In this document: positions 6,236 to 7,369 of the stretch, in pieces
Layout: the number at the start of each line of letters is the position of its first letter
How positions within the stretch are numbered: position 1 is the first letter of the stretch
Origin: Ignavibacteria bacterium
GTDB lineage: Bacteria; Bacteroidota; Ignavibacteria; Tepidaquicellales; OLB5
Length of the DNA stretch: 7,369 nucleotides
NCBI GenBank assembly: GCA_030835005.1
Contig: JAUQWT010000188.1
Coordinates: 1-7,369 of the forward strand
Direction of reading: 5' to 3'
The notes under the pieces: generated by a model
Seen by the model: the letters and a program-made list of their open reading frames with translations, nothing else
The model's database searches: none
Told to the model about the DNA's origin: nothing
Program-made: the position numbers and the translations under genes

Positions 6236-7369
6236 ATGAAAAAATCATTTTTGGGTACATTTATTGCAGTTGTAATATTTTCGTTTACAGCGTGCAATAA
6301 AGGGGGCGGCGATGAGATACTCATCGGGGAATATGGTTCGCTCACAGGTTCTGAGGCAACCTTTGGAATATCATCAACAAACGGATTGAAGCTTGCTGTT
6401 GAAGAGATAAATGGTTCAGGCGGGCTTTTAGGCAAAAAGATAAAGCTTATTACATATGATGACCAGGGTAAACCCTCAGAAGCTCAAACGGTTGTACAAA
6501 GGCTCATCAAAAATGATAATGTAGTTGCCGTTATTGGAGAGGTAGCTTCATCACGCTCGAAAGCTGCGGCCCCTATTTGCCAGCAGAATAAAATTCCGAT
6601 GATCACACCGGCTTCAACTAATCCGGAAGTTACTGCAATTGGCGATTATATTTTCAGAGTTTGCTTTATAGATCCATTTCAGGCAACTGTACTTACCAAG
6701 TTTGCGATCAATTCTTTAAAAGTTAAAAGAGTTGCGATCTTAAAAGATGTTAAGAATGCATACAGCACCGGTCTTGCGGATTTCTTCGAAAAAGAATTCA
6801 AAGCAGCAGGCGGAGAGATCGTAGAAATACAATCTTACTCAGCAGGAGATAAAGATTTTAAAGCACAGTTAACTGCGATTAAATCAAGGAATCCGGAAGC
6901 AATATTCATTCCGGGATATTACACCGATGTTGGTTTGATAGCTATCCAGGCAAGAGAAATAGGAATTACAGTACCGCTTTTTGGCGGAGACGGCTGGGAA
7001 TCTGAAAAGCTAACTGAAGGCAAAGCAAAAGATGCGCTTGAAGGATGCTATTTCTCAACACATGTCTCAACAGAAAATCCGGATCCCGCTGTGCAGAATT
7101 TTATAAAGAAGTATAAAGAAAAATATAACATGATGCCAGATGCTATGAGCTTCTTAGCTTATGATGCGGGTATGATCATGTTTGACGCTATAAAACGCGC
7201 AGGTTCAACTGACGCTGAAAAGATAAGGAACGAACTTGCAAAGACCAGGGACTTTGGCGGAGTAACAGGTAAGATCTCGATCAATGATCAGCGTAATGCA
7301 GTAAAACCGGCAGTAATTCTCGAGATCAAAGGCGGACTGTTTAAGTATAAAGAAACAGTACAACCGTAA
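6236..7369 (+). CDS. LivJ-type branched-chain amino acid ABC transporter substrate-binding lipoprotein
   Basis: This is a type I periplasmic binding protein (Peripla_BP_6/LivJ family) that captures a ligand outside the inner membrane and delivers it to an ABC permease. The 377 residues are complete, ending with TAA at the last base. The N-terminus is a signal peptide with lipobox FTAC, giving lipidated Cys20, so it is membrane-anchored. Family landmarks are IGEYGSLTG (30-38), GLKLAVEEINGSGGLLGKK (50-68), GEVASSRS (101-108), PMITPAST (121-128), GYYTDVG (227-233) and GGDG (250-253). By recalled alignment with E. coli LIV-binding protein, Ser105, Ala126 and Thr128 would hold the ligand carboxylate and Asp252 would replace the Glu that holds the ammonium group, so an amino acid ligand is likely. 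Leucine-type specificity is not proven; amide or urea-type ligands are possible. No Shine-Dalgarno precedes the ATG. Permease and ATPase genes, if linked, lie beyond the right edge. Confidence 0.92.
   Translation: MKKSFLGTFIAVVIFSFTACNKGGGDEILIGEYGSLTGSEATFGISSTNGLKLAVEEINGSGGLLGKKIKLITYDDQGKPSEAQTVVQRLIKNDNVVAVIGEVASSRSKAAAPICQQNKIPMITPASTNPEVTAIGDYIFRVCFIDPFQATVLTKFAINSLKVKRVAILKDVKNAYSTGLADFFEKEFKAAGGEIVEIQSYSAGDKDFKAQLTAIKSRNPEAIFIPGYYTDVGLIAIQAREIGITVPLFGGDGWESEKLTEGKAKDALEGCYFSTHVSTENPDPAVQNFIKKYKEKYNMMPDAMSFLAYDAGMIMFDAIKRAGSTDAEKIRNELAKTRDFGGVTGKISINDQRNAVKPAVILEIKGGLFKYKETVQP

Overview
The window is AT-rich bacterial chromosome carrying five protein genes. Gene content and translation signals suggest a member of the Bacteroidota/Chlorobiota/Ignavibacteriota group. 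The clues are a large secreted subtilase with an extracellular Ig-like tail, an MltD-type lipoprotein with several LysM repeats, two lipoproteins, and weak or absent Shine-Dalgarno sites in front of several starts. The phylum is an inference from style; no rRNA or other marker is present.

Layout. Bases 1-1872 (minus) hold the N-terminal 624 codons of a secreted S8 subtilisin-like protease that runs off the left edge. Bases 1873-2165 are non-coding and hold a terminator-like hairpin on the minus strand. Bases 2166-2849 (minus) are lipB, octanoyltransferase of lipoate synthesis, starting at TTG. Bases 2850-3168 are the divergent region between lipB and the rightward genes, with a perfect 8+3+8 palindrome and a possible sigma-70-like promoter. 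Bases 3169-5514 (plus) are an MltD-like lytic transglycosylase lipoprotein, followed by a hairpin terminator. Bases 5585-6112 (plus) are a GNAT acetyltransferase whose start codon nearly touches that terminator. Bases 6113-6235 are non-coding with a promoter-like pair. Bases 6236-7369 (plus) are a complete LivJ-type substrate-binding lipoprotein whose stop codon is the last codon of the window.

The genes do not form an obvious pathway. They look like separately transcribed housekeeping and envelope genes: protein lipoylation (lipB), cell-wall turnover (MltD), amino-acid uptake (LivJ-type), secreted proteolysis (S8) and a small-molecule or protein acetyltransferase. I found no tRNA, rRNA, CRISPR, insertion sequence or defence locus, and no convincing new system. 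Points worth a second look are the duplicated propeptide-like region of the protease, the acidic stretch after the lipid-modified cysteine of MltD, the terminator abutting the GNAT start, and the palindrome upstream of lipB.
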